Source of the DNA: Litsea cubeba
Lineage: Eukaryota > Streptophyta > Magnoliopsida > Laurales > Lauraceae
Length of the DNA stretch: 64,000 nt
Direction of reading: 5' to 3'
NCBI GenBank assembly: GCA_012931725.1
Contig: CM022945.1
Location: 13,440,087 to 13,504,086 of the forward strand
Part shown: positions 34,201 to 46,315 of the stretch, in pieces
How positions within the stretch are numbered: the first letter of the stretch is position 1
How the letters are laid out: each line of letters starts with the position of its first letter
Program-made: the position numbers and the translations under genes
Notes under the pieces: model-generated
The model's input: the letters and a program-made list of their open reading frames with translations, nothing else
What the model was told of the DNA's origin: nothing
The model's database searches: none

Positions 34201-36754
34201 TGGGGCAGAGCTAGATAGGGAAGATAATTGGAGGCGTATGGGGTTTTTCTCTCTTCCACCTGCATTTTTTTACTGGAGTATCCGCAATATCATCGGCATC
34301 CACAAGATCTCTAATTCATTAAAAGGGCAAAAATAAAAGATGTCAACTTTTTTTCCACTCAAGTGGAGGAGAGCATTGAGGATGCCCTAAACCTTTTTCT
34401 CTTGAAGTCAAGTTCTTACTATGCAGATTTATTACCTGTATCACAGTATTATTGCCTGTTTCTAATCTTTACTCTCTAGACAGAGCCTTGAATGGACCAA
34501 CATTTATCTTGCATTATAATTAAGTGGTTAATAAACAAGAAGTTATAGGTAAGCTTTAAATATCATAAAGTCATGTAACCATAAATAAGAACCAAATATA
34601 ATTATCCGTTAGTATGCTATTTCAGTCTGCATAAAAAATAAGAGGGGACTGGAGAGGTTAAAGGATAAGGAAATAAACCCCTCATTGAGCTTTAACGACT
34701 TTTAAGGAGCCATCATGCGTGGTTCATTCATGGTGATGTTTTAAGTTTTAACCATTTTCAAGGAGTCAGTTTTGGACTCTAACCTGGCTGCTTTCCCATT
34801 GGGCCCAAAAATAGGACCCAATCCCAATTTTTTTAGCCATGGGCCCTTCAGGTGGGTACCCATAGACATCCTTGAGGGCAAATGAACTTTGTCTGTGTCA
34901 AAAACATTTCAGGTGCAATGGCATGCAGCTGCAGGCAAATAATAGCCAGCTGTTCACTAATCCTGTCCCAGTTTTCACTTTTCACTGAATTAGTGAGCTG
35001 GTGACGACAATGCTGAGCGATCAATTATGCAAGGAATAAAGGAAAGTTGCCGGGATAAGCTATTGATGGAAGCAAGACCAGGAACAGATGCATACCAACA
35101 GAAAAAAATGACCAGGAGATTTGTTGGTTAATAAGAGAGTGATGCATCAATACGATCCGATACCTATTGCAAAATCCTTTTTCACCATATCCGCCATATC
35201 CTAAAATAATTGCATGGATAACTTGCTCTAGTTATTTAACAAATCCAACCGATTTGGTGTTTTATGGGTTAGGAAATCAGATTAACTTTATAAATCTTTT
35301 TTGCTGGAAGCTCCTTGGTGGATGCTCTCGTGTTGAGATACTATACATACAAAACCCATGTTTGTGGAATTTTGACGTCTAATTTTTCACTTGATTGTAT
35401 TCAGTGAAGTGCGGGTGGAAGGATTGGAAACTCTGGACTATCTAGACAATCTACAGAACAGGGAGCGATTCACAGAGCAGGGAGATGCACTAACATTTGA
35501 ATCTGAAGTGAGTATTCAGTTTGAGTTTTGAAATTTACGATTGCCAACATGGTTCTAAATTACCAGTGCTACTACATTTCAGACGAAAAAAAAGAAAGAA
35601 AGTTACTAGCATTATTCTCCTTTTTGTTTTCTGTGTATAACAGGTGGACAAAGTATATGTTAGTACACCGACCAAAATTGCCATTCTTGACCATGAGAAG
35701 AAGAGAACATTTGTTTTACGCAAGGATGGACTTCCTGATGCTGGTGAGAACTGAGAATAAACATGCCAACCTATCTGTCATTATCTGTTTTAAGGTCTTC
35801 TACAGTTCTTTTTTTTTATTGGTTTGTGGTTGGGTGGGTGGGGGTTACAAATAAAGTAATTTTTTATATCAATCATGGTAAGATATTTCAGGATTTTCCC
35901 AATTTAATCAGCCATCAAGGAAGCAAGTACTTCCTTTCATCATGCGATAGTAAGGTCTTCTACAGGAGACTTTGCATGCCGATCAGGCTGATCTGTAATT
36001 GGGAATCTGGACCAGGTCGTCTGGTTGGCAATTGGCATCACCATGTATAAACCATACCCCACAAGATCTTGATTTGGTTGGTTGAATTGTTTCCATGTTT
36101 GAATATGAACAAATTGTTTAATTTCCTCTAGTTGTCCATGTGGGCCATCAATTGAACATTGCCACTGTTAGGATTAGTGACAAGATTATAATCTTATCAT
36201 CAGATGAGAGTAGGTATGTCTCTCTTATACAGACAGCCAAGAAATGTAACAGTCACAGATACTCTAATTCTCTTAACAAGATGCCTAGGTATTTTTGGCC
36301 TAAAAGTAGAACTTTGGATACCAAGATATAGTTGCCATATTTCTTGTAGTTTTTTTTTTTATCACTTTGATGCCTTGCCTATGAATCCTGATTCCGATTA
36401 TCTCATTAAATATATTAATAGTTAGAGGAAGGATTTATGGCCCAGTTATAATTTCCCTTGCTTTGATCAGTTTATTATGTTTCTGTCACAACTCCTTTTG
36501 ATTTTTGTACTGTTTGACATCCATTCCTTGTTTTTGCTGTAGTGGTATGGAATCCTTGGGACAAGAAGGCAAAAGCCATGCCAGATTTTGGGGATGACGA
36601 GTACAAGCATATGCTATGCGTGGAGGCTGCAGCGATTGAGAAGCCCATCACTTTGAAACCTGGCGAGGAATGGAGAGGAAGGCAGGAGCTCTCTGCTGTT
36701 CCATCCAGTTATTGCAGCGGGCAACTGGATCCTCAAAAAGTTCTCCAAGGATGA
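28210..36754 (+). CDS. Aldose-1-epimerase family, glucose-6-phosphate 1-epimerase-like
   Basis: Eight exons join to 311 residues: 28210-28302, 31905-31979, 32967-33023, 33124-33284, 33454-33588, 35405-35507, 35644-35743, 36543-36754. All introns are GT-AG and phases agree. The family interconverts alpha and beta anomers of sugars; plant members of this length are annotated as glucose-6-phosphate 1-epimerases. Marks: VYLYGGQVTSW (32-42), RGGIPICFPQFSSHG (66-80) with EQHGFARN (83-90), HTYF with candidate catalytic His165, VVWNPW (242-247) and CVEAAAI with candidate catalytic Glu269. Length matches plant relatives (about 310). No signal peptide is seen, so it is probably cytosolic. Intron 1 is 3.6 kb and intron 5 1.8 kb. 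An ATG at 28196 opens an overlapping upstream frame. Start chosen because MSGDRVSVECCKGINGLEKV lines up with the family N-terminus. Confidence 0.95.
28409..28850. repeat. Diverged tandem duplication in epimerase intron 1
   Basis: About 150 bp near 28409-28560 recur near 28693-28850 with an offset of about 284 bp. Shared words include TTTCTTCGGATCTG, TCAATCTCGGTG, TTAGAATGCGTTT and CCTGAATTGATGGAAA. Both copies lie in the first 550 bp of the 3.6-kb first intron, where plant intron enhancers tend to be. Confidence 0.8.
33770..33910. repeat. Old short duplication in epimerase intron 5
   Basis: Two segments about 84 bp apart (from 33776 and 33860) share the order AATGA.G.G.GCGTGATTC.C, TCC..CGAAT.GTTC and CCTGTCCT. 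They are diverged. The rest of intron 5 shows no gene. Confidence 0.4.
34275..34392. mobile_element. Possible small MITE in epimerase intron 5
   Basis: GGAGTATCCGCAAT at the left and ATTGAGGATGCCCT at the right are imperfect inverted repeats about 115 bp apart, a pattern seen in small plant MITEs. No target duplication was confirmed. Confidence 0.35.
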
Positions 36755-38825
36755 CAGTTCTGTTTCTTAGTAGTGCATCTACTAATATAGGTATTTCCTG
36801 AATCTGAAATAGAGTTCAAAATAATTGGTTGACGCCTAATTTCTTGCTACAAGGGTGTTTTGGGCCAGCCCTGCTGGGCCTCAATCATATGCGGCCTGCC
36901 TTGTTTGTTTCTGGACCCTAAAATTCTTACACCAGAACTGGACTTGATTCAAAATTTGCTGTGCTTCAGTAAAAAAATGTTATATAATCTGAGCTGGGGC
37001 CTTGCTTGCTTAGTTTGTGCGCTGAACATCCTTCCTGATTAGCAAATTGGTTGGGTTTGGGTATGGCCCATACTTGGTAACCGACCTGATCCTACTCAAC
37101 CTGACTCAATTCATACTAACATGCCGACACCAGATTATTCTAGGTTCTGGCTGGCATTTTCATAGTCCCATCCCATCAGGCTAGCTTCGACTGCTTGACT
37201 CTGACATAGGCCTACACAGTTCATGGTCGAGAAGCTGAATTTGTCACATTGCCCATGACAGTAGTTAAACATGTTTCTAGCGTGGTAGAAACTCCAATAC
37301 ACTTTCCTTGCCCAAATATGCTGCTCTCAGAATAGAGACAAAAGGAGTTATAGCTAAACCTGAAATGATCACTTTATTTAGATGCCGGATATTCCTAATT
37401 GTCAGTGCCAATACTAAATAAATCTCCCTGGGGAGTTTGAAAACATAATAAACTTACATCACCCCAAGTATTCTCTCCTCTTAACAGAGACACTGTTTAT
37501 ACCAGCTTGTGCCTTCCATTTATGTTCACTGGGGATCTGCAGTTCTTTTTACGAATTCTCAGACCAGATTCAAACTGAGTTCCTGCGTGCGTATCAACTT
37601 TGTTGTTTTGAGTTTTTATTGTTATCTTTTCTAATGGGAATTGAATGTATTGGCGTTTTAGCATTTTACTTCTGAACCTGCATTTGAATTTTTTGAAAAA
37701 ATCAATCATGATATATAGATAATTCTATTTTCATGAATGTAATGTTCTGCGTGCTTTTCACTTTCCAAATAAGAGTGGAGGGCTTCTTTAACTAAGTCTG
37801 CTCTAAACTCATTAAAAACAATAATGAAAACTCCCAAATTGAAGAAAGTAATACCCTGAGAGAACTTGGTTGAAGTAGGCAAGGCTGAAATGGATGGGAC
37901 AGACCCAGCACATGACTCAAAACAGTTTGTGAATGTATATTGCTTGCATATACTTTTCTTTTGATCACAACACCGAATGAAAAACTTTGGACTTGGTATT
38001 TGTAGGCACTCTTGTTGTATCACAGGCTCAGTTTTTGGCAGTGGATTTTGTCCGTCATCATTTTCTGGTCACAGGCGGATTCAGCAGAAGCAGAGCTTCT
38101 ATCAAATAACTGATGCTTTCTTTGAGCAATATTTGGCATATCAAAGAAATCCTGGGAAAATGAAACAAGAAAAACAAAAAGAAAAAAAAAAGAAAAAAGA
38201 AAAAGGAACACCTGAAGTTGGGCGCATCATTGTGCTTTTGTATATTTGTAGAACTGAATTTTCATTTGTAAGGACAAGGGTATGTGAAAAAGCTTTATCT
38301 TGGTTGTCTGAGAGATCTAGGCGGGGTTCTTTTATGCCCTGCCATTGTAGACCTGGCCGTGCTTTGAATTTGAAATGGAGCTGCTTTTGATATTTTGATT
38401 TCCCTTATCAGACTCCTTTTTTTTTCTTCTCATGTGGGACTTTTATCTGTTGAAACAATCCCAGCCTTGGAATTGATCATTGAAGTTATAGTTGGATGGA
38501 TTGTAATTTTATCATTAACCAAATGGATCATGCTCATGGGATGAATGCAAAAGAGCGAATCTAGAGGGCTACCAGTAGCCTGGCCTGCTGGGCCTTCTTT
38601 TCTATCCCGCTTTGGGCTTTGGCTGAACAGGATTTTAGGCTTGTGGGTCAGCCACATTAATACCCTTATATTAGAACTGTCCGGTCGGGTTCAAGCCCAC
38701 TAGAATGGTTAGCACAAGTTTTTCAACATGAATATTGTCGTCCCTAGACCACAAAAATAGTTAAAAGGTTTGTTGTTCAACTATTTACCATAAATCAGCT
38801 CTGCTGATTTCTAACCTTCTGAACC
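36755..38825. other. Downstream of epimerase gene; intergenic, no gene
   Basis: The first part should contain the 3' UTR of the epimerase gene, but no clear poly(A) signal could be fixed. Frames on both strands up to 137 residues show no domain; the longest overlaps an A-rich low-complexity run (38165-38207). Confidence 0.4.
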
Positions 38826-38952
38826 ATTAGAACTGGAGCTGGAGATGGGATGGGGAGAGGCAAAAATGAAAGTGAGGTTCTCACTTTCATCATTAGAACT
38901 GGACCTGGTGATGGGAGAGTCAAAAAAGACGGTGAGGGACTCACTTTCATCA
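38826..38952. repeat. 66-bp tandem duplication with a palindrome
   Basis: ATTAGAACTGGA.CTGG.GATGGGA recurs at 38827 and 38893, and both copies end in CTCACTTTCAT. ATGAAAGTGAG (38866-38876) and CTCACTTTCAT (38880-38890) form an 11-bp perfect hairpin with a 3-base loop between the copies. Confidence 0.7.
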
Positions 38953-39589
38953 CGTATTTTACATGGCTCCTACCTGTGGAAACATCCGACTTTACCCGGG
39001 CCTTGTGACCCCACCTTGGGTCCAGACTCCAGATCCCTGGATTACATGAACACCTGAACTTGGATAAGGGATTCTGCGTGTATGTATGCTGAAGTAGATT
39101 GGTTCCAGCCTGCGAGGAACCTACAGGCAACGGACTCCAACATATCCATCACCCCTATTTGATCATTAACCATGCATATTTTTTTAATTCAGTGGGATCC
39201 ACAATGTGAGGTGGACTGCTATTAGAGTCTAATCTATTGCACTTGATGTGAGACTCCAATCCGCATGGGTAATTTCATGAGGCAAGACCAGGTCTAGTAA
39301 TTTTATGAGCCAATAAAAGAGAATCAGCAGGGTACGGCTGAAGTGCTTTGGTACGACCGTGAGTATTTGTCCAAGTCCTATGCTGGAAATAGTAAGTCTT
39401 AACTCTGGGCTCATAAGTAAATCCCGTCTTAACGCAATATAACACATTCTAAAACCGTGTAGCCCCAAAAAACAGTAAGAACTCTGGAGTTGGGCTTAAC
39501 TCAATAGTTACACTTCTTTGTATCTATTCTAATTATAACAACCTACATAAATAAATATATATATATTCATCAATGCCGTCATTTTGCAC

Positions 39590-39906
39590 TTTACCTGTCC
39601 AAATATCTCAAAAGTATCTCTCTTAGTTTATCTCAATTTATTACCTATTGATACTATCGTTAAATAAGTCAATTTTTTTTTATATTTTATCTTCTTGTTA
39701 CTACATATCCATCTAAACAATCTCATACACCCATCTCAGCAATCTCATCTTTGTTTAAAAAATATGACTATCTCAATTAAGCCTAATCAAAGTAAAATAT
39801 GACTCTAAAATCATTTGACTTATATGTCGATTTGACTTGGGGCAAATTGAAATGGAAAAACATAATTCATGTAGCCGACTCAAATATAGTTGAGATGTGA
39901 CAAAAC
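39590..39906. mobile_element. Decayed RTE LINE pieces
   Basis: 39700-39760 (ACTACATATCCATCTAAACAATCTCAT...) matches the RTE copy at 11920-11960 (ACCACACATCCACCTTAACAATCTCATCT) on the minus strand. At 39868-39900, CATGTAGCCGACTCAAATATAGTTGAG is a plus-strand RTE 3' end. Two pieces in opposite orientation lie side by side; the first is much decayed. Confidence 0.5.
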
Positions 39907-40317
39907 TTTCTGGAAGAAGATTATTATGATATATATTTTATAAAATAAAAAATAAATTAAAATTAAAAATATAATCAAGTAAAAATAAAATATTAGAAAA
40001 AAAAAAAAAAAAAAAGGAGACTCCGTGACCGAGAGAGAGAAGGGAGGGCCGAGAGAAGAAAAGAGAGGGAGAGAGCGTTGCACCGATCGAAAGAGGCGAA
40101 ATTCCAAGATTGCACCACCGTCCACCTCCAGATTTCGAACATACACCGAAACCAAGGTGTATAATTCGAGCCAAGAACATCAATACAAAGCCGCTTATAC
40201 ACGCCGACCCAAGTATACATCTCCAATCGAAGAACCCAAGTTGCAGAGACAGGGAAAAAGAAGGACGATAAAGGGAAAAAAAATCTCTTCTTTCCAACTC
40301 TCACAAGCTCCAATAAG

Positions 40318-40617
40318 GTTAGACCTTCTTCTCCTCCTCCTTTTTGATTCCTGTACAGAATCTCTTACACTCGTTTTTTCTTCAATTCCAATCATTCAAC
40401 CCCCCCACCCAAAAAAAAAAAAAACTCCAAACCTTACTCGATCCAATCCCATTCAACTCCCCTCTTTCGATCGACCCCCAGTTTCGCTTTCTTTCACCCC
40501 GGAACAAGTATTTAAATTTCTGGGGTTGTCAAATAATCATTTGGGGTTTTTTGAATTTTTCTCTAGGGTTTTGATTCCAATGGATTTCAATTGAGAACTG
40601 TAGTTGGGGTTTTGCAG
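40318..40617 (+). other. Possible 5' UTR intron of the ADA1-like gene
   Basis: AATAAG|GTTAGA at 40317/40318 and TTTTGCAG|C at 40617/40618 would give a 300-bp intron in the leader. The 5' part (40020-40317) is purine-rich leader-like sequence directly after an A-rich run. This is inference from splice-site appearance only. Confidence 0.4.
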
Positions 40618-40677
40618 CGATCGTGTAGGTTAGCGGAGCAGTTGACGAATTGGGGTTTTTAGGGTTTTGTTTCGGAG

Positions 40678-40863
40678 ATGGGATTTGGTACTGCATTGTT
40701 GGGTTTGACGATTTCGGAATTGGGGAAGTTGGGGAAGCTTTTTGGTTGGAACTGGAGCAAACCCTAATTTTGAATTTTGAAAGGGAAATTGGGTTTTCGT
40801 GGCTTTGAATTTTCTAGGGCCACGGTCGTAGGTTTGTGCATTTGTATGGACTCGGTGCACTGA
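40678..40863 (+). promoter_or_regulatory. Two upstream ORFs ahead of the ADA1-like start
   Basis: ATG 40678 opens 29 codons ending TAA at 40767. ATG 40846 opens MDSVH, ending TGA at 40863, three bases before the main ATG at 40867. If the leader is transcribed through this region, both would be met before the main start. Confidence 0.5.
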
Positions 40864-40866
40864 GAG

Positions 40867-42174
40867 ATGCCGCCCGCACCGTCGCAGCAGCAGCAGCAGC
40901 AGTCACGGATCAACCTTTCTGAATTGAAGGCTCAGATTGTGAAAAAGCTCGGGCCGGAGCGATCGCAGAGGTATTTCAATTGTTTGAATAGATTTCTAAG
41001 TCAGAAGCTTGGGAAAGCTGAATTTGATAAGTTATGCTATCTCACATTTGGGCGGGAGAATCTCCCCCTGCACAATCAGTTGATAGGATCAATTTTGAAG
41101 AATGCCTGTAATGGGCGGGTCCCACCACCGGCCCCCGATAAGGAGGCCCCACAGTTGGTCAAATTGGGCAGGAAGAGTTCCCCGCAGAAAGAAGGCGGGC
41201 CATCACCAGCTCAGGCTCCGATGCCACCTTCACTAATTTGGGGGAATGGGGACGTCTTGCCGATGTCTCCACGCAGGTCTAGGTCTGGTACTCGTGATCG
41301 GCGGTCCAGAGATCGGCCTAGCCCTCTTGGACGCAACGGGAAAACCGATCCCGCTTCTCATCTATTGGTCACTGATGATGAAGCTGCCAGAAAGAGTGTC
41401 ATGGAAAATGGGGATTGGAATTCATGTGACTTGGAGAGACCAATGCAGCAGCATCAAGGACCTGCAGAACAGCCTGAGGACGAGCGGGGCATTTCCCTTC
41501 CGCCCCCAGCTAAAAGACCACGAATAAAGAGATCTCCACCTGATGGCATGGTTCCTGTACATAGCAAGTATCCAGTAGATGTCGTCGTTGTGGAAGATGA
41601 AGAAGTGGCAGAGCATTCCACTGCTATCAATTCCACTAGAAGCCCTCTCCAGGCACCTCTGGGGATACCCTTCTGTTCCGCCAGTGTGGGTGGGGCCCGC
41701 AGGGCATTGCCTGTGGCAAGTAGTAGTGGTAGTTTTGCTAGTTCTGTTGACTGTGGTGAATTGTCTGATACTGAGAGCTTAAAGAAACGGATGGAGCAGA
41801 TAGCAGGCATCGTGGGTCTTAATGGTGTGTCGATGGATTGTGCTAATTTGTTGAACAATGCGTTGGACACGTATTTGAAGGGGCTGATCAGGTCATGTGT
41901 TGAGCAAGTTATGGTGAAGTCTGCACAAGAACCAATAAAGCACTCTATGAACAAGTTACCGCCTCATGGAAACCTTATCAATGGTGTTTTACCCGGCCAT
42001 CACATGCACATACAAAGTAGTAGTGGATCTGGGGTAGTTGCTCAAGAGCCAAAATCCCACCGTCCGGTATCGCTGCTCGATTTTAAGGTAGCGATGGAAC
42101 TAAAGCCACAGCAGCTCGGAGAAGACTGGCCAGTGCTGCTCGAGAAGATTTGTTTGCATCCATGTGAAGAATAA
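40867..42174 (+). CDS. ADA1: ADA1/TADA1-like subunit of the SAGA coactivator complex
   Basis: The coding part is one exon of 435 residues. ADA1 (yeast Hfi1, human TADA1) is a core structural subunit of the SAGA histone acetyltransferase complex in the nucleus and pairs through a histone-like fold. Residues about 15-82 (INLSELKAQIVKKLGPERSQ, then RYFNCLNRFLSQKLGKAEFD, KLCYLTFGRENLPLHNQLI) match the Hfi1/TADA1 N-terminal domain of plants. Residues about 304-352 (LKKRMEQIAGIVGLNGVSMD, LLNNALDTYLKGLIRSCVEQ) match the histone-fold part. Between are a poly-Gln run near the start (CAG repeats), an Arg/Ser-rich patch (about 136-153) and a basic KRPRIKR (about 217), a likely nuclear signal. DFKVAMELKPQQLGEDWPVL near the end is also usual for plant members. 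Frame and length (about 400-440) fit the family. Confidence 0.92.
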   Translation: MPPAPSQQQQQQSRINLSELKAQIVKKLGPERSQRYFNCLNRFLSQKLGKAEFDKLCYLTFGRENLPLHNQLIGSILKNACNGRVPPPAPDKEAPQLVKLGRKSSPQKEGGPSPAQAPMPPSLIWGNGDVLPMSPRRSRSGTRDRRSRDRPSPLGRNGKTDPASHLLVTDDEAARKSVMENGDWNSCDLERPMQQHQGPAEQPEDERGISLPPPAKRPRIKRSPPDGMVPVHSKYPVDVVVVEDEEVAEHSTAINSTRSPLQAPLGIPFCSASVGGARRALPVASSSGSFASSVDCGELSDTESLKKRMEQIAGIVGLNGVSMDCANLLNNALDTYLKGLIRSCVEQVMVKSAQEPIKHSMNKLPPHGNLINGVLPGHHMHIQSSSGSGVVAQEPKSHRPVSLLDFKVAMELKPQQLGEDWPVLLEKICLHPCEE

Positions 42175-45100
42175 AACCTCAGAATGAAGCTTTGGTTTCT
42201 CAGTGGCTGTGGGCCGTTGGATCCCAGGACTCCCATCTGGCATAAAAAGCATTAATTGTGGACGGCCATCGTTAATGTGGCACATTCTTGCCGCACCCCT
42301 ATTAAGCTCCATTTCTTTGAAGATAAAACTGGAGATTGGGGCAGACTTCCCTGGATGATTTTTCCACGAGGCCATGCCTAATCAGGAACACATTTTTCCA
42401 TCAACCAACTGAAAGGGAATTTCAAAAACTTCCCCTGTTTGGTTGCACTGTTGTACGCTTACCATTCATGATGGGTGTCTCCCGCCATCACTGCAGTTCT
42501 CAAGGTTCTATGTAATTGAAAGCATTTGGTGGAAAGTTTAAGACAGTTTTGCAGGAAAAATTGTTGTGTAGCTTGGAAAAGGTACAATCACGTTCTTTAA
42601 GGATTTGCCGTGTTGCGGTGTATGTATCAACTCAGAGAATTGCTTGGGTGGTTTTGAAGTAACAGTTTCTTTACCATTCTATGTATTAATTTCAATTATT
42701 TTAGTTTGAAGTTCTGAATCAAATGACACATTTCATTCTCTCATTCGCCTTCCATAGCAGAATTTTTTTCCCTGGTTAGTGTTAACATGGGTCATGTGAT
42801 GTTCACTTTTTTGGAGTTCTCTGGCTACTTCTCTCAACTTATTTGGAATATTTATAATAAGTGAATTATGTTGGCTCTTGTTTTATTGATGTCAAGCTGT
42901 CATGCATCTGCCTATTAAAACTGGTAAATTCAACTGTCCGAAGATAACATATCATTGATATCTTCTTGGATAATCATGTGTGACACGTGCTTTTTGTACA
43001 ATTATCATATCATCTCCATGTGGATAGAAATACCACATACTGCAGGAGTATTTGTAACATAGTGTGCAAATCTATTTGGTTCTTTATGTCTAGTTTTATA
43101 GATATCTATTCAAGTATATGATGGGAGGTTTTGAGGTCCCTAATCCTACGGCTAGCAGTTCTTTCATTGTCAGTATCTGGCAATGTACCTTTTTATGCAT
43201 CCTGCCTTAGATCTTGGGAAATGAATTTTATCCCCTACTATGTGTCCATTTTTCATATCTGCATCAGTATATTGTTGGTAACTCTATCCATGCATGCGAA
43301 AACAGGTCCGTTTGTCTGAGTAGAAAAAATGCAAGATGTGGATAAGTAGAGAAAGGATTGTAAAAGGCTTGCTCAAATAAGTGAAAATGTTCTCTTGTTT
43401 AGACAGTCTAGGCAACCAATAAAGCTTATGCACATGAACTCAACCTTCTGAAGGTACCTCACCTATAGGGAGTCCTGTGTTGCTCTGTTTCTTGTATGTT
43501 TTCATTTGATTTATAACCAAATATTTGAGCTTGTAACATTTTTTCCAAATTTAGTTGTAACTAACTGTCGTGTTCCCGTTGCAGAGTAGTATGGGTTTCT
43601 CTAACTTATAAGAAGACAAATGTACACCCTAAATTTGTATGTGCAAATGTAAACTGTATCCACTGAAGCAAAAGTAATTAGTTGCTTATGTCAAATGAAA
43701 TCATTCTTGAGCTATTAAATAGAAAAGAAATTTTGAACAAGAAATTTTGAATTATTGAAGAAGTCAAGAACTTTTAAACTATTCAGTAATTTAAAATTGA
43801 ACAGAGAAAACTTAACAAAGACTTGAGATAATTATGGTTTTCTCAAAACTAAAAAAAAAAATCGTGTACGATTCTTTTAAGTGAAGTCTTGTGTTACTGA
43901 TAAAAAGGAATTATCCTATTTAAAAAGAAAAACAATGCTTCAATATTTTAAGAGGAATATTGCCAAATCATGAATGATTTTTATATTTCAATGGAATGAA
44001 TTCTTGAATTAGCCAAGTTTTTAAGAAAAGTCCAATAAAAGAAACAAGTTTTTCAGGAAAAAAAACTGTTCTAAAAGTTTACATGACGTGCTCTTTTTAT
44101 AAATGGCTATTATTTTATTGGTAATGACAACTTTAATATAGAAATGATGAAAGTTGCTTCAACTTATGGTACAAGGAGATGAGAACACGAAACAGATGCA
44201 AAGCATCTTGTCTGTTGAAGTCGCTAAGAGATCAAGGTAATACTTATGGAGTATCTGTCCTTGCAAATAATTGCCTCATTGAATTGCTTTTTTTTTTTCT
44301 CCTAGCGTTGTGAAATTGGTCATTGACTGTCAACCAACTGCCTGTGCAAGCCTCAGGAAAAGGGTGCATCCCAGCCATTTCTACTTATATCTGCATGAGA
44401 AATGAAAAGGAAAGAAGTTCTTCAATTAAGTTGCAAAATTATTTTTGCCTATCTCGCCATTGCCTGTCTGACAACATTGATGGCTACTTTGGTAATGCAA
44501 CCAGTGACTTAGGTTCTCTTACTTGGACGCGTTTTGGTAAGATGTTTGTATCTTCTGCATGGTTGGTAACATCAGTCATCTCTTTTGGTTATGTTTTGCT
44601 CCTTGCAACTTTTTTGGGCCCAAGGAGTAATTTTTCCTGGTTTTCAGGGTTTCTTTTTTTTTTTTTTCTCTCTAATTCCCATACTGGTTATAATTTTTTA
44701 GGGTAATTCTGGGCCCCTGAATGTCAAGGAGTGAAATATGTCCTTACATTTCTTCACTATCGATTTGATGATTCCTTCTTTTTTCCTCTTTGCTCTTTAT
44801 TTTTTTTTCAGGTTGCTGGCCATTCAACTGGAATTAGATATTACCTTTGGTGGCAGTTTGTTTTAATAAAGGATAGTGAAAGAAGGTTTCCCGTAAGAAT
44901 TTTATCTAGGAGTCATTCTCCTTTTCTAGGCATACTTGCTTGTTTTAATGTCTAAGTTATCATTTAACTACAGTTGGTGAGTTTGGTAGTCCCACTGAGT
45001 TGAAAAGCAGAACTCAAAACGGCAGCCTCATATAGGTAGTGTAACTGTGTAAGCCTCTTATACTGTACAAAAGTTGTACTTTCCTTTTAATCAACATTCT

Positions 45101-46100
45101 TGTTACTGATATGAAAAAGGGAAAAAAAAAAGGGATAGGCTAAAGGCTTTGATTGGGGTGGTAAATGGGTTGGGTCGGGTAGGGGGTCAGCAACTTCCAG
45201 CTTACACCAGATGCAGGTCAATCCAATATTCCAATCAGATCCACATAACCCATTTAGCAGGAATATCTTTTTTTTTTCCTTGCTATTATTGCATGTGGCC
45301 CACATTTAGTGAGTGAATGTTGGTTGGCCCACATAATAACTATGCTCAATAAAATTTAATTTTTTCCTCAAGAAATTGATGCCAGGAAACTGCTTCGTTA
45401 AAATACGGTTGATAAGATTTCTATCCTGACTGGGAGCTTTTTTTCAGTATGACTGGGGGGTGTGGGGGAGGTTGTTGGGGTGGAGAATCGGTTAAAGGAT
45501 TTCCTGACCACAAACGACTCATATATAGTGTGTTCTTGGTTTGAACCAGTCCAGGAGGGTCAGATGCTGGTAGTGTGGTTTTTCACCCGAGCTTTGGTGA
45601 TGGTGATGGTGTCGATGTCATGATGAAGAATAAGTGCAGTTCTCTTTTTCTCCATCAAAGGTTCTTTTGCTATATTACCCCTTTTAAACTTTTCTTTTTC
45701 CTATAGATTAAAAACTATATATTCCTTTGCTTAACAGTTTATGAGAGTGGAATTAATCCAGCGAGTGTACTGTTTACATTTCCTCCCATATCATGTACAT
45801 GGAAGGCTTGTGTTTTGGTGGTCTCGACTAGTCTGATGGGCTCGCCATGGATGATATCTAAAATCTCCTGGTTTGACTAGGACCCCCATCCTTTTAACAT
45901 ATTCTCAGGACTTTAGCAGTATTTAAATCTTAGACTGAATATCTGCAGGCTGCTGCTTGAAGGGCTAGGATCATTAACCCTTTTTTTCAAGAGAAAAATA
46001 TCATTCATCCATGATGGAATCATCAGATCAAAAGTTTAAAAGGTCCAAAGATTGGTTCTACTCGTACAAAAATGGGAGTCAATTTGACGAGCCTGTGTCA
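42175..46100. other. ADA1-like 3' UTR and gene-poor intergenic region
   Basis: The first ~550 bp is presumably the 3' UTR. Beyond it no coding signal is found. A frame at 44323-44706 (127 residues) has hydrophobic stretches but no recognised domain, no matching exon structure, and partly consists of T-rich low-complexity DNA. Confidence 0.4.
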
Positions 46101-46219
46101 CGGTGGAAAGGTGTTTTTTTGTGGGTTCAACCGTTCAAGTCATGCTACTAATCAATAGAAAAAGGGGAAAAAAACTGGGAGCTGATTTAAATTATGCCAT
46201 TGCTGCAATGCTGTACCCT

Positions 46220-46223
<4 letters not shown>

Positions 46224-46313
<90 letters not shown>
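46224..46313. repeat. (TC)45 microsatellite, 90 bp
   Basis: An uninterrupted TC dinucleotide run of 90 bp. It is long and perfect, so it is likely to be length-polymorphic. It lies in gene-poor DNA; reading frames across it only give Leu-Ser repeats. Confidence 0.97.

Positions 46314-46315
<2 letters not shown>

Noticed and set aside
37977..38390. 137-residue plus-strand frame
   Set aside because: It contains a Lys/Glu low-complexity run from A-rich DNA and has no recognised motif.
40025..40594. 189-residue plus-strand frame before the ADA1-like gene
   Set aside because: It is purine-rich leader-like DNA with a likely splice donor inside, no domain and low complexity. It is more probably 5' UTR.
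44323..44955. Membrane-protein-like frames
   Set aside because: Hydrophobic residues come from T-rich DNA; no domain, no supporting exon structure.
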